DNA of 64,000 bases from Embleya scabrispora. Lineage in GTDB: Bacteria; Actinomycetota; Actinomycetes; Streptomycetales; Streptomycetaceae. This document shows, piece by piece, positions 41,874 to 50,628 of this stretch. Position 1 is the first letter of the stretch. Each line of letters begins with the position of its first letter. The notes under the pieces are model-generated. The model saw nothing but the letters and a program-made list of their open reading frames with translations, made no database searches and was not told where the DNA came from. A program made the position numbers and the translations under genes. The stretch is taken from positions 248,001-312,000 of the forward strand of contig NZ_MWQN01000004.1 of the NCBI RefSeq assembly GCF_002024165.1. The letters are read 5' to 3'.

Positions 41874-42817
41874 GCCCTGCCCCCGGGGACGATCAGTTCG
41901 GCGATGGTCTTCGCGGGGGTCTCCTCCGCGACGACCCCCATGTGGTCGGCGTCCTCCCGCACGTGATGCGAGGACACATCCGACAGCTCCAGCATCCGTT
42001 CCTGCGACGCGCGGTGCGCGACACCGCGCGTGCCCTTCAACGCCGTCACCACGTGCAGCGGGACGGCCACCTTCCCGACGGGCGGGTAGGTGCGCGCCGC
42101 CATGTACTCCCGGTACGCGGTGGCCCACACCCGCGGCCGGGCGTGGTACGCGGTGAGACTCTCCTTGACGTCCTCGGCGTAGTGTTCGCGAACCGGTGTC
42201 ATCGGGCGTAGGACGTTGAGCCCGGAGGCGGCCCACAGGCATTCCATCAGCAGCCGCTGGCGCGTCCACCAGTCGGGCAACAGGCCGAGACTGGCCTGCA
42301 GGTCGGCGATGATCGTGGGGTCGACCATCACCACGTGGGACAGATTCGCGTCGGTCCGCGAGGCGGCGTACGCGGCGGCCATGTAGCCGCCGATCGAGTG
42401 CCCCACCAGGACCAGCGGCAGGCCGTCGAGATAGTGCCCGCGCAACTCGTCGACGATGCGGAACTGTTCCGCCAAGCCGATGTCCGGCAGCGGACTGCTG
42501 AGCCCGTGACCGGGCCGGTTGTAGCCCACGCAGGCCGCGTTCTCGGGCAGGTGCTCGCGTACCCGGGCCCATTGTTCGTGCGGAAGACCGAGGCCGTTGA
42601 AGAAGATCACCCCGAACTCCGCGCCGGACGGGCGCAGGTGGTCGACCTCGACCACGCGGCCGTCGGCGCGGGCCATCGTGGAGAACGCCGCCCTCCGCCG
42701 CCGGCTGCCGAGAAGCCGCGTCCGCGCACCGACCGCCCAACCGCCGACGCACAAGGCCGCCACGCCGACGGCCACCTTCCGCTCCATGGACATCATTCCC
42801 ACTGTCCGCGCGCCCAT
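41870..42817 (-). CDS. Membrane-anchored alpha/beta hydrolase (LinH/CypH-like), first gene of the operon
   Basis: A 315-residue protein. An N-terminal anchor (VAVGVAALCVGGWAVGA) precedes an alpha/beta-hydrolase fold: FFNGLGLPHEQWARV, nucleophile elbow VGHSIGGYMAA (Ser), a candidate acid in the later loop, and His in EDADHMGVV. CypH-type linaridin proteins combine a membrane part with a hydrolase-like domain and are essential in the pathways studied. A very strong AGGAGGAG site six bases before the ATG decides the start. Twin palindromes about 135 bp upstream may control the operon. Confidence 0.83.
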   Translation of the reverse strand: MGARTVGMMSMERKVAVGVAALCVGGWAVGARTRLLGSRRRRAAFSTMARADGRVVEVDHLRPSGAEFGVIFFNGLGLPHEQWARVREHLPENAACVGYNRPGHGLSSPLPDIGLAEQFRIVDELRGHYLDGLPLVLVGHSIGGYMAAAYAASRTDANLSHVVMVDPTIIADLQASLGLLPDWWTRQRLLMECLWAASGLNVLRPMTPVREHYAEDVKESLTAYHARPRVWATAYREYMAARTYPPVGKVAVPLHVVTALKGTRGVAHRASQERMLELSDVSSHHVREDADHMGVVAEETPAKTIAELIVPGGRA

Positions 42818-43152
42818 CTGCTCTCCTCCTGTGTGATCTCGGAGCCGGGCCTCACCCCGGGCCGACGGCCCCGAAGGCGCATCGTCCCCGCCCCGGTGCG
42901 CCCTTCGAACCTGGGCCACCGGGTGTCGGGCGGGCAAGCGGCACCGCCGTCCGGGACATGTCCGGATCGGTGCGGGACATGTCCGGGACACCTCACGAAC
43001 ACGCCCGGCGCCTGAACGCGCGGGCATTGCACCGCACGTCACGGCGACACCATCGCGAAGGGCATCCCTGGAGGCGCGTTCGAACGGGTCGACGATCAAT
43101 AGGCTCTCCTGAGCGCCACGAACCGTGGTTCGAGCCGAGCCAAGGGGGATTC
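42818..43152. other. Divergent promoter region of the linaridin-like operon
   Basis: No gene. It contains the two GGACATGTCC palindromes annotated separately; the rest shows no clear -10/-35 pair that I trust. Confidence 0.45.
42951..42986. promoter_or_regulatory. Twin GGGACATGTCCGG palindromes
   Basis: GGACATGTCC occurs as a perfect 10-bp palindrome at 42954-42963 and again at 42975-42984, each flanked by G and GG. The spacing is 21 bp, two helical turns, so two dimers would sit on one face. It lies between the divergent RiPP operon and a propeller-like gene. The regulator is not in the window as far as I can tell. Confidence 0.65.
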
Positions 43153-44085
43153 ATGCGGGATTCGATCAAGACGACGCGCGTCGAGGTTCCGACCGCCTTC
43201 GACGCGGACCCCGAGCACCGCGCCCTGTGCTGGACCGTCGGACCGACAGGTGACTTGGCCGTTCTCCTGGTCCACCGACGGCACCTGGAGCACATGGGTT
43301 ACATCAAGGGCTGGGTGGGGTGGGTCCCGAAGCCCCCGTTCGACGGCGTCCTGGTGACCCGCCGGTCCGACGGCTCCGTCGACCGCCTACCGCTCGAAGA
43401 CGTGCCGATACGCCCCAGCCACATCGCGCTCCTTCCCGACGCCCGACTGCTCGTGGCCGGCGGCCGTGCACCTCGCAGCGAAGCGGGAGTCTGGGAGCCG
43501 AACACCGTCGTCTACTCCCCGGAAGGCGAGCCCGAGCACAGCTTCTGCCTCGGCGACGACATCCCCGTGCTGACCACCGACCGCAGCGGACGAGTCTGGA
43601 CGGCCTACGGCGACGAGGGCATCTACGGCGGCCACCCCGAGTCCACGGCAGGGCTTGCGGGCTGGAGCTCCACCGGACAAGCAGTCTGGGCGCCGGAGGG
43701 ACGACTTCCCGACTTGCCCCTGCAAGGCTGTACCGCGGCCACCGACGGCGACGACGTCTGGCTCGTGTGGTACTCCGGCACCCGCCACGGCGGCACCTTC
43801 CTCACGCGCATCACCTCGTCCACCGGCGAAGTCGCCAGTTGGCCGAGCCCGGTACGCGTCCCGGACGGCTTCGCCGTACGGGACGGGCGGGCCGTCCTGA
43901 CCCGCCGCAACCACAATCAGCGATCGACGAACGTCACCCGAGCCGAACTCGACGGCGACACATGGGTCATCACCGACGAGCGCAGGATCACCGTCCCCGA
44001 CCGCGTCGTCATGCACTGCGGACAAGGTCGAGACGGCACACTCCGGCTCCGAGCCGGCGACGCCTGGGTCCACATTCGGGCATGA
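43153..44085 (+). CDS. Beta-propeller-like hypothetical protein
   Basis: A 310-residue protein without signal peptide. Short beta phrases repeat through it (LLPDARLLVAGG, VLTTDRSGRVWTAYGDEGIYG, TDGDDVWLVWYSG, VRDGRAVLTRR), suggesting a six- or seven-bladed propeller. Family and role unknown. AAGGGGG stands before the ATG. It is divergent from the RiPP operon across the twin palindromes and could share their control, but I see no functional link. Confidence 0.68.
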   Translation: MRDSIKTTRVEVPTAFDADPEHRALCWTVGPTGDLAVLLVHRRHLEHMGYIKGWVGWVPKPPFDGVLVTRRSDGSVDRLPLEDVPIRPSHIALLPDARLLVAGGRAPRSEAGVWEPNTVVYSPEGEPEHSFCLGDDIPVLTTDRSGRVWTAYGDEGIYGGHPESTAGLAGWSSTGQAVWAPEGRLPDLPLQGCTAATDGDDVWLVWYSGTRHGGTFLTRITSSTGEVASWPSPVRVPDGFAVRDGRAVLTRRNHNQRSTNVTRAELDGDTWVITDERRITVPDRVVMHCGQGRDGTLRLRAGDAWVHIRA

Positions 44086-44295
44086 CCGAACGCCGGCGGC
44101 ATCGATCACGTCAACGCCCCCGGGTAGGGCGCACGTGGCTCGTCACCGTTCCGGCCTGCCCGACGGGAGCAATTCGCCATCACCCACGGCAATACGTGGC
44201 GCGAGGCCAAGGCCGACGCCGACGTTGTGAAGCGAGCTCGGATCGCGCCCGCGGTGAAGTGGCCCGCGCCCACGGGGTGCAGCGGCGATGTGTCG

Positions 44296-44853
44296 CTAGC
44301 CGCTGGAGGACAGGCGGCTTGCAGCTTGATCCCACGGCTGCGGCTCGACCACGTCGTCCCTGTCGCAGGCGCCCTCCTCGAACCAACCCGTTCCCGCGAG
44401 CCATGTCTCCAGCCACGCGGCCAGGCCGGCGGAATCGAGGAACCAGCACTCCTCCCACGACCCGCCGCCATAGGGGTTCGGCTCGAAGAGCAGGACTTGA
44501 CCATCCTCATCGAAACAGTCCACACCTGCATACATGGCACAGCCCCAGGTCATGATCGGCACGACACCTTCGGGCCAGTCCGGATGCTCCTCTCCAGCGG
44601 ATTCCTCCCGTCGCGCGAGATACTCGCCAACGACGCCGGTGCCCGGACCGAGCAGTGGCAACAGTTGGTAATCGGGGCCGAAGCCGCCGTCGGCGACCTC
44701 GCGATACAGGCGCGCAAGCAGCGGGTGCAGCGCGAACCCCAGTCGCGCCTCGGCCTCCGCGATCTGCCGAGGGCCGACCCGAGCGGGAAGGACGCGGTTG
44801 TCGGATGCGGCCCGGATGGCGACGCGCCGCACAAGGTCATCGATGTCCGTCAT
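44296..44853 (-). CDS. SMI1/KNR4 (SUKH) family protein
   Basis: A 185-residue protein of the SUKH group. EAEARLGFALHPLLARLYREVADGGFGPDY is the family's N-terminal phrase (written here as one helix-loop unit), followed by a TWGCAMYAGVDCFDEDGQVLLF region and a Trp-rich end. Bacterial SUKH proteins are often immunity proteins against polymorphic toxins, but many are solitary, as this one. No toxin gene is adjacent. The ATG has no strong ribosome site; an in-frame ATG about 64 codons upstream (within 45043-45045) is a less likely alternative. Confidence 0.75.
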   Translation of the reverse strand: MTDIDDLVRRVAIRAASDNRVLPARVGPRQIAEAEARLGFALHPLLARLYREVADGGFGPDYQLLPLLGPGTGVVGEYLARREESAGEEHPDWPEGVVPIMTWGCAMYAGVDCFDEDGQVLLFEPNPYGGGSWEECWFLDSAGLAAWLETWLAGTGWFEEGACDRDDVVEPQPWDQAASRLSSSG

Positions 44854-45105
44854 GGCCGTGATGCTGCCGGCCCCTACCGACGTCCTGACGGTACGCGCAC
44901 GGTGTCGCCGTAGCGCCAGGAGACCGAAAGACCGCCCGTGCTCGTCGCCTTCGAAGCGGACGCCGGTGGGGCGCATCCGGTCTCGTGCCTCATCGACGCG
45001 GCGAAGGCACGCGGTGGGGATCCGGATCGCTTCATAACGATCCATTATGTCGAGCACGCAGATATTGCGGTTCCCGATGATCGGAGCCGTATCTACGCTG
45101 GCCCC

Positions 45106-46011
45106 ATGGCCCCTCCTTCCGTCGGATACCACCACGTGGACGTGTTCGCCGAACTGCCCTACACCGGCAACAGCTTGGCCGTGTTCGTCGATCCGCCGAC
45201 GCTGTCGGTCGATCGGATGCTCCGGATCACCCGGGAGCTTCGGCACTTCGAGTCGATCTTCGTGGGCCGTCGAACGGACAACGTGATCCACGCGCGTGTG
45301 TTCGACCTGATCGAGGAACTCGGCTTCGCCGGGCACCCCGTCATGGGCGCCGCCGCAGTGCTTCACCTGCGGAGCGCGGTCGCCTCGGGCGAAGAACTCC
45401 GATGGACGTTCGAACTGCCCGCGCGGACCGTACGGGTCACCACCAGCGGCGACGACGCGGGCCGCGTGTTCGCCCTGCTCGACCAGGGCCGTCCCGAACT
45501 GGTCGCCCGCGCAGACGCCATCGACCGGGTGGCGGTCGCCGCCTCGCTGGGTCTGAGCCCGGACGAACTCCGAGAGGACCTGCCGACGGAGGTGCACTCC
45601 ACCGGCCTGCGCTACCTGATCGTGCCGGTGCGCGACGCCGACGTGCTCGGCAGAGCGCACATTCGCCGCGCGGACTTCGATGCCTTTCTCGCCGCCCTCG
45701 GGGCGGAGTTCGTCTACGTCCTCGACGTCGACTCGCTTCAGGGCAGGCACTGGAACAACGACGGCGTCCGGGAGGACGTCGCCACCGGAAGCGCCGCAGG
45801 CTGCGTGGCGGCGTACCTGATGCGCCACGGGCACGCGTGCCACGGCCGTCCATCGGCGCTCGGCCAGGGGCGGTTCGTGGGCAGGCCCAGCACGATCACG
45901 ATCACCGCGTACGGTCGGCCCGACGAGGTCGAACGGGTCATCGTGGGCGGCACGGTGACGCCGGTGGGCACCGGTACGCTGCACGCTCTCCCGGCCGAGG
46001 GGCGGCCGTGA
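45106..46011 (+). CDS. PhzF-family isomerase/epimerase-like protein
   Basis: A 301-residue protein with the two-lobed PhzF fold. HVDVFAELPYTGNSLAVF is the family start, the catalytic Glu is in LRHFESIFV, the conserved GHPVMGAAAVL carries His, and DVATGSAAGCVAAYL holds the second-lobe Asp. PhzF isomerises a dihydroanthranilate in phenazine synthesis, but most members, including solitary ones like this, have unknown substrates. The ATG has no ribosome site and may be read from a leaderless message (TACGCT seven bases before as -10). An inverted repeat CATAA-N7-TTATG lies about 60 bp upstream. Confidence 0.87.
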   Translation: MAPPSVGYHHVDVFAELPYTGNSLAVFVDPPTLSVDRMLRITRELRHFESIFVGRRTDNVIHARVFDLIEELGFAGHPVMGAAAVLHLRSAVASGEELRWTFELPARTVRVTTSGDDAGRVFALLDQGRPELVARADAIDRVAVAASLGLSPDELREDLPTEVHSTGLRYLIVPVRDADVLGRAHIRRADFDAFLAALGAEFVYVLDVDSLQGRHWNNDGVREDVATGSAAGCVAAYLMRHGHACHGRPSALGQGRFVGRPSTITITAYGRPDEVERVIVGGTVTPVGTGTLHALPAEGRP

Positions 46012-46555
46012 CCCCGGCGGGCACGCGGCCGGCCCCGGAGGTCTTCCCCGCCGCGTCCATGCGGCACGCCGTCGGGCTCGCGGACCTGCTCGAAACGGGT
46101 CGCTCGACGCCCTGCCGCACTCGCCGGCCGCGCGGCAATGGGCCGAGGACGTCCTTCGGGGTGCCCTCATGCCCCCCGACGCACCGAGCGCGGTTGACGC
46201 TGCGCGCCTGGTTCGCCGCCGACGCGCACGCCGGCTGGGCCGCCGCCGCGATCGGCATCTCCGTGTCCGCACTCCTGGACGTCCCCAAAGGAAGCCTGGA
46301 CGCCGGTACGGCTCGGCGTTCCAGAACGGGAGGAGTGGCTACGTGCTGGATATACAGGGTGGTTCGGACCGGTCCGGCACCGTGGCGATCCAGTGGCCCC
46401 GGAACGGCGGCTACAACCAGCAGTGGTCCAGGGTGTAGCGCCGGATCCGTCCCTCCACACCCGCACGGATCGCGGACAGCCATGCGAACACTCCCTCGCC
46501 GCACCGCACATGGAGCCGTGCGGGCGACGATCGGCAGCGACCCGGCCCCCCTGTC
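46012..46555. other. Stretch of gene remnants after phzF-like gene
   Basis: No intact gene in 540 bp. Around 46190-46300 a segment reading LRAWFAADAHAGWAAAAIG looks protein-like but has no start. A lectin-domain remnant follows and is annotated separately. Confidence 0.4.
46307..46438 (+). pseudogene. C-terminal remnant of a ricin-B-type lectin domain
   Basis: The last 43 codons of a frame read SGYVLDIQGGSDRSGT, then VAIQWPRNGGYNQQW before the stop. This is a complete beta-trefoil lobe with the QxW signature (NQQW). Nothing upstream in the frame resembles the rest of such a protein and no signal peptide is present. The natural stop is kept, the 5' part is lost. Confidence 0.6.
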
Positions 46556-47827
46556 TCACGAAGGTCGGGCGCCTCGGCCTTTCGCGATGGCGCCCGCCCC
46601 CCGGTCCGGCAGCCGGGTCGCTCGTGCCGTGGCGAGCCCCGCGATGAGACCCAGTGGGAGCGCCGAGAGCCACACCAGCGTCGGCGGTCCGATCCGGGCG
46701 AGAGCGAGTCCGGAGGTCGGGCCGATCGCGGTGCCGATGTCCTGTGACGTGGACAGGGCGGCCTGGTAGGTGGCGCTGTGTCCCGGCGGGGCGTGGCGGC
46801 TGACGAACGCCGAGGTGGTGGGGCCGGTGATCATCATGCCGAAGGAGGTGACGAGGACGGCCGCGAGCAGGGCCGGGTAGCCGATTCCGGCGGCGGCGAA
46901 TCCCGCGAGGCCCACGCCTTGCAGGGCCGCGCCCAGGAAGAGCAGGCGGCCGGTGTCCCGGCGGCCGGCCCAGCGGCTGACGGGTATCTGGAACAGGATG
47001 ATGGCGAGGGCGTCGACGGCGAACAGCGCCGCGTAGGCGGTGGTGCCGAGGGAGTCGATGCGGTTCAGCAGGACCAGGCCGTCGGCTTCCCACCAGGTGA
47101 ACGTGATGCTCAGCAGGCTGCCGCCGAGGACGAGGAGCGCCAATCGGCGGTCGCGCAGAATCCGGGTGAGCGCCCCGTACACCTCCTTGGCCTCCTCTCC
47201 GATGTCGGCCCGGGTTGTCTCCGGGCCGATGGCACGGTCGGAGGGAACGGCGACGAACACCGCCAGGACGGCGCCGATCAGCAGGACGCCTGCCACGGCG
47301 AACACGCTCGACAGCGACAGGGTGACGGCCGCGGCGCCCAGGATCGGGCCGATCACGCCGCCGATACTGGCCACCACGCGGGTCGTCCCGTAGGCGCGGT
47401 GGAGTTCCTCCTCGGCGTGCAGGTCGCCGATGAGCGCCGCGATGGTGGGGTGGAAGGCGGATTCGAAGAGCCCTGCGGTGAGGAACAGACCGAGGGCGAG
47501 TACCGGGTGGTGGACCAGGACGAGGCTGCCGTAGCCCAGGGCCATCCCCGTGGTGGAGAGCAGCAGCATGCGGCGGTGTCCGATGCGGTCGGCCACGGCG
47601 CCCCCGGCAAGGCCGCCGACGAACTCACCGGCGGCCTGGACGAGGAAGAGCGCGCCCGCCGCCGCCCCGCTGAGCCCGCCGACCCGGTGAGCCCACAGAA
47701 TCACGAAGGGCAGCATGACGCCGCTTGCCAGAGCGCCGAGCAGCCGCACGGCCAAGAGCCCGCGGAAGGCGGACGTGACCCGCCGCGCGGTCGCCGCGTC
47801 GCGCGTCCCGGGAACCGCGCCCGTCAC
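46556..47827 (-). CDS. MFS exporter coupled to a siderophore-interacting protein
   Basis: A 423-residue transporter with 12 hydrophobic helices. The loop 2-3 signature is GGAVADRIGHRRMLLL, and helix 5-like phrases (ASIGGVIGPILGAAA) are those of drug/siderophore exporters. Its GTG overlaps the stop of the siderophore-interacting protein gene (GTGA). This association suggests export of a siderophore or release of iron-chelating metabolite, but drug efflux is equally possible. A divergent TetR stands upstream of the pair. Confidence 0.9.
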   Translation of the reverse strand: MTGAVPGTRDAATARRVTSAFRGLLAVRLLGALASGVMLPFVILWAHRVGGLSGAAAGALFLVQAAGEFVGGLAGGAVADRIGHRRMLLLSTTGMALGYGSLVLVHHPVLALGLFLTAGLFESAFHPTIAALIGDLHAEEELHRAYGTTRVVASIGGVIGPILGAAAVTLSLSSVFAVAGVLLIGAVLAVFVAVPSDRAIGPETTRADIGEEAKEVYGALTRILRDRRLALLVLGGSLLSITFTWWEADGLVLLNRIDSLGTTAYAALFAVDALAIILFQIPVSRWAGRRDTGRLLFLGAALQGVGLAGFAAAGIGYPALLAAVLVTSFGMMITGPTTSAFVSRHAPPGHSATYQAALSTSQDIGTAIGPTSGLALARIGPPTLVWLSALPLGLIAGLATARATRLPDRGAGAIAKGRGARPS

Positions 47828-48534
47828 GCGGGGTTGCCCGAGGTCGCGGGGCGCAGGTCGGCGGTCCAGTAGCCCTTGGCGAAGACGTGGTCGGGTCCGA
47901 TGCCCGCGCCGTGCACCAGGTTGCGGATCGCCCCGGTGATGTGGGCCTCGGCGAGGATGTAGACCTGTTCGAAGTCCCGCGCCCGCAACTCCCGGGCGAC
48001 CGCGGCGAGCAGCGACTCCGGGTCGCCGGGCAGGCGGTCGCCGCGCTCGAGCCAGCGCACCGAGGCGGCACCGATCGGAACCCGGTCGGCGGGCGACCCC
48101 GTCTCCACGACGGCGGTGGCCTCCTGGCCGGCCGGCAGGGCTTCGGCCAGGGCTGCGATCGCCGGCAGTGCGGCCTCGTCGCCGACGAACAGGTGGCCGT
48201 CGGCCGCGCGCAGTTCCAACTTCCCTCTGGGGCCGACCAACTCCACGTCGGAGCCGGGCCGGGCGCTCGCCGCCCATGCGCTGCCCGGCCCGCCGTCCGC
48301 GTGCAGGAACGCGTCCACGTCCCACTCGCCCACCTGCGGGCGGGCGTTCCGGATGGTGTACCGGCGCTTGACCCGGTTGCCGCCGGCGTCGGCGAGCAGC
48401 ACCTCGATGTCCTGCGCCGGGCGGGGAACGAGTCCGACCAGGCTCGGGCCGGCCAAGGTCAGCCTGACCATGCGCGGGGTGAGGTCACGCCGGGCGAGCA
48501 CCGTACAGCGATGAATCGTCTTCGGTTTCTTCAT
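47824..48534 (-). CDS. Siderophore-interacting protein (FAD-binding ferric reductase type)
   Basis: A 236-residue SIP-family protein. The FAD-binding barrel has RRYTIRNARPQVGEWDVDAFLH. GPRGKLELRA and LFVGDEAALPAIAALAEALP form the start of the nucleotide-binding lobe, and the C-terminal phrase AEAHITGAIRNLVHGAGI with FAKGYWTADLR is typical. Such proteins reduce ferric siderophores in the cytosol with NAD(P)H or ferredoxin. GGGGAAG precedes the ATG. It is first in a two-gene unit with the MFS exporter; a TetR gene diverges. Confidence 0.92.
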   Translation of the reverse strand: MKKPKTIHRCTVLARRDLTPRMVRLTLAGPSLVGLVPRPAQDIEVLLADAGGNRVKRRYTIRNARPQVGEWDVDAFLHADGGPGSAWAASARPGSDVELVGPRGKLELRAADGHLFVGDEAALPAIAALAEALPAGQEATAVVETGSPADRVPIGAASVRWLERGDRLPGDPESLLAAVARELRARDFEQVYILAEAHITGAIRNLVHGAGIGPDHVFAKGYWTADLRPATSGNPA

Positions 48535-48631
48535 GGGGCTTCCCCTGACATCCGGGGGTCGACCGGGCATGTCGCCGGCCGTCCGCATCCTTTTCGAGGC
48601 ATGGTGACTCGGAAAGGAGACTAGCACCATT

Positions 48632-48643
48632 ACGAGGCATCGT
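48632..48643. promoter_or_regulatory. ACGA-GGCA-TCGT palindrome, candidate TetR operator
   Basis: Four-base arms around GGCA, 20 bases before the regulator's start codon in the short divergent region. The form ACGA-N4-TCGT is seen in operators of drug-responsive TetR proteins. Confidence 0.45.
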
Positions 48644-48662
48644 GTCTTGTTAAGCTGGCCCC

Positions 48663-49258
48663 ATGTCGCACACCCCCCACGAGCAGACCTCGCCCGGACG
48701 CCCACGCAGCGAAGCGGCGCGGATCGCCGTGCTCCACGCCGTCGACGACATGCTCGTCGAGCAGGGGTACGCGGCGATGACCATGAAGGGCATCGCCGAG
48801 CGCGCCGGCGTCGGGCGCCAGACCGTCTACCGGTGGTGGTCCACCAAGGCGGAGATCCTGTTGGAGGCGAGCATCTCCGACGCCGCCCACGAACTGGCCA
48901 CCGAGCCGAGGCCCCGTCCCGCCGACGACCTCGTCGCCTTCCTGCGGGCGCTGACCGCCTTCCTCACCGTCTCCCCGGCCGGCCTCGCCTATCGCGCCCT
49001 GCTCGGCGAAGCCCAACACGACATCGCAGTACGCGACTTGGTCCGCACCGCCGATCTCGTCGGCACCGCCGCCAACGCCGTGCTCACCCGAGTACGCCCA
49101 ACCGCCCCCGGCATGCCCCCTCAGCCGCTGGCCGCCGCCCAACTCGCCGGCCCCGTCCTCGCCGCCATCCTGGAAACCGGCGACCCCCTACCCCCGCCCT
49201 GCTCGTCCACCACGCGAAGCTCCTGCTCACCGCGTGGACAACCGCCCCCACCACCTGA
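48663..49258 (+). CDS. TetR-family regulator, apparently frameshifted near the C-terminus
   Basis: The N-terminal helix-turn-helix (TMKGIAERAGVGRQTVYRWW) and the ligand domain (LVAFLRALTAFLTVSPAGLAY, AAQLAGPVLAAILETGDPLP) are normal. At about 49185 the frame enters a C-rich run; continuing in the same frame gives a 305-residue protein with a basic, Pro-rich nonsense tail overlapping the next gene by some 185 bases. Stepping back one base restores a proper ending (ALLVHHAKLLLTAWTTAP then stop), given here as the end. Either a real 1-base deletion or a sequencing error in the homopolymer. It is divergent from the siderophore-interacting protein gene. Confidence 0.75.
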
Positions 49259-49394
49259 GCGCCGCCGTCGTGCGAAGGCGGCCCTGTCGCAACCGCCTCC
49301 CGCCCGTGCGACGCGGGCTCCGCGCCGTCGCGCCCCGACGTTGCGAGCGCGGACGGGCAAGCCGCCCGCCATTGCCCACCGTCGCCCCCGCCGG

Positions 49395-50333
49395 TCACAG
49401 GCGGGCGGCGGCCTTGGGGACGAGTCGCGGCAACAGGTCGGCCTCCCAGCCGCGTTGGGGGTATCCGTCCGGCGTGGACAGGTGGCCGAGAGGGGTGATC
49501 CGGACGATGAACTCGTCCTTGCGAAACTGCACGCTTCCCTGCGCGCTGTAGCCGGCATCCGCGCCTGCCGAGGGCGGTAGTTCCCGGTAGTCGGCGAGCC
49601 GGCGCGGGCCGGAGGTGCTGAAGTCCCAGTCGTGGGTCATCTCGGCACCGGTGGCGATCGACACGATGTCCACGGTGAGGCTGATCGTGCTGTACGCGTC
49701 GATCACCCGAGGCGTGTCCAGCGTGAGTTTGCACGTCGTACTGCGCAGCGCGGGCCCCTTGCTCTTGAGGAATCCGCGGGCGTCGGCGGTGCCGACGACT
49801 TCGACGCCGCGTACATCGGGAAAGACCTCCCGGACGTCGGTGGCGGTGACGATGTCGCACGCGTCCGGCCACGTGGTCGGGTCCTCGGATCGAGCCGTGA
49901 ATCTGCCGTCCTTCGCGGGCGCGGGCGGCGCCGAGGGCCGGACATCGGCGGTGCGCACCGGCTTCGCGCTCGCTGTCGGCATCCGGCCCGTGGTGTCGAT
50001 CGACGGGACGAGTGGCATCGGCTGTTGCCCCGCGGCCGCGGGTGGCCCCGCCCCGGCGGGATCCTGGAACGGCTTGCGATCGTGTCCGCCGCCCCCGTCC
50101 GAGCCGTTGATCAACAAGGCGGCGACCACGGTCGATACGATGCCGGCCGCGACCAGTGCGACCCAACCGGCCGGACCACCCGCAAACGCGCCGGAGCGCT
50201 CCCGCGCACCGACCTCCCCCGGCCCGACCGGAGGCGGAAAGGGCGGAGACGCCGGAGTGGGCGGAGCCACAGGAGGCGGCGGGGCGTGTGCGGGTCGAGG
50301 CGGGTCGGGTACGTCGCGCGGGCCTTCGGACAC
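49395..50333 (-). CDS. Membrane-anchored hypothetical protein with Pro-rich N-terminus
   Basis: A 312-residue protein. The cytosolic N-terminus is very Pro-rich, followed by a single helix (AGWVALVAAGIVSTVVAALLI), a Gly/Pro/Ser linker and an extracytoplasmic domain from about residue 150. That domain begins with DACDIVTATDVREVFPDV, which recalls DUF3558-like actinomycete lipoprotein domains, and contains one further Cys (STTCKLTL). The GTG start has GGAG six bases before. About 295 bases upstream of it hold no gene. Role unknown. Confidence 0.68.
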   Translation of the reverse strand: MSEGPRDVPDPPRPAHAPPPPVAPPTPASPPFPPPVGPGEVGARERSGAFAGGPAGWVALVAAGIVSTVVAALLINGSDGGGGHDRKPFQDPAGAGPPAAAGQQPMPLVPSIDTTGRMPTASAKPVRTADVRPSAPPAPAKDGRFTARSEDPTTWPDACDIVTATDVREVFPDVRGVEVVGTADARGFLKSKGPALRSTTCKLTLDTPRVIDAYSTISLTVDIVSIATGAEMTHDWDFSTSGPRRLADYRELPPSAGADAGYSAQGSVQFRKDEFIVRITPLGHLSTPDGYPQRGWEADLLPRLVPKAAARL

Positions 50334-50628
50334 ACTGAACTCCAGGAAATCACGGTTCCGTTCGGCGCCGGGCGCCGTCCGCCACCCTGCACGCGAGCGG
50401 CCCCGACCACGGCACGCTAGACGCCCCGCTCCACACTCGGCATCCAACGAGCGCAGGAGAACCGGGTAAACCCTGGCGGTATGCGGGCGCGATCGGTACG
50501 CTCCGGCAGCCGCGCGGCGCCCCCACTGCGGCGCTTCGCCGATCCCACCCGGACTGCGGTATCGAACGACGACGCGGAACCGGGACAATGCCGGGGTGAC
50601 GAGCGTTTCGACCCGGAGGTGACCGCCG

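Noticed and set aside
44854-45045. N-terminal extension of the SUKH protein to an upstream ATG
   Set aside because: The extra residues do not resemble the family's N-terminus and are Arg-rich; the shorter start begins exactly at a typical MTDIDDLV opening. Kept only as an alternative.
46169-46438. An 89-codon gene ending in a ricin-type motif
   Set aside because: The first half is Arg-rich shadow sequence without start signal or signal peptide; only the last 43 codons are lectin-like, so it is treated as a remnant.
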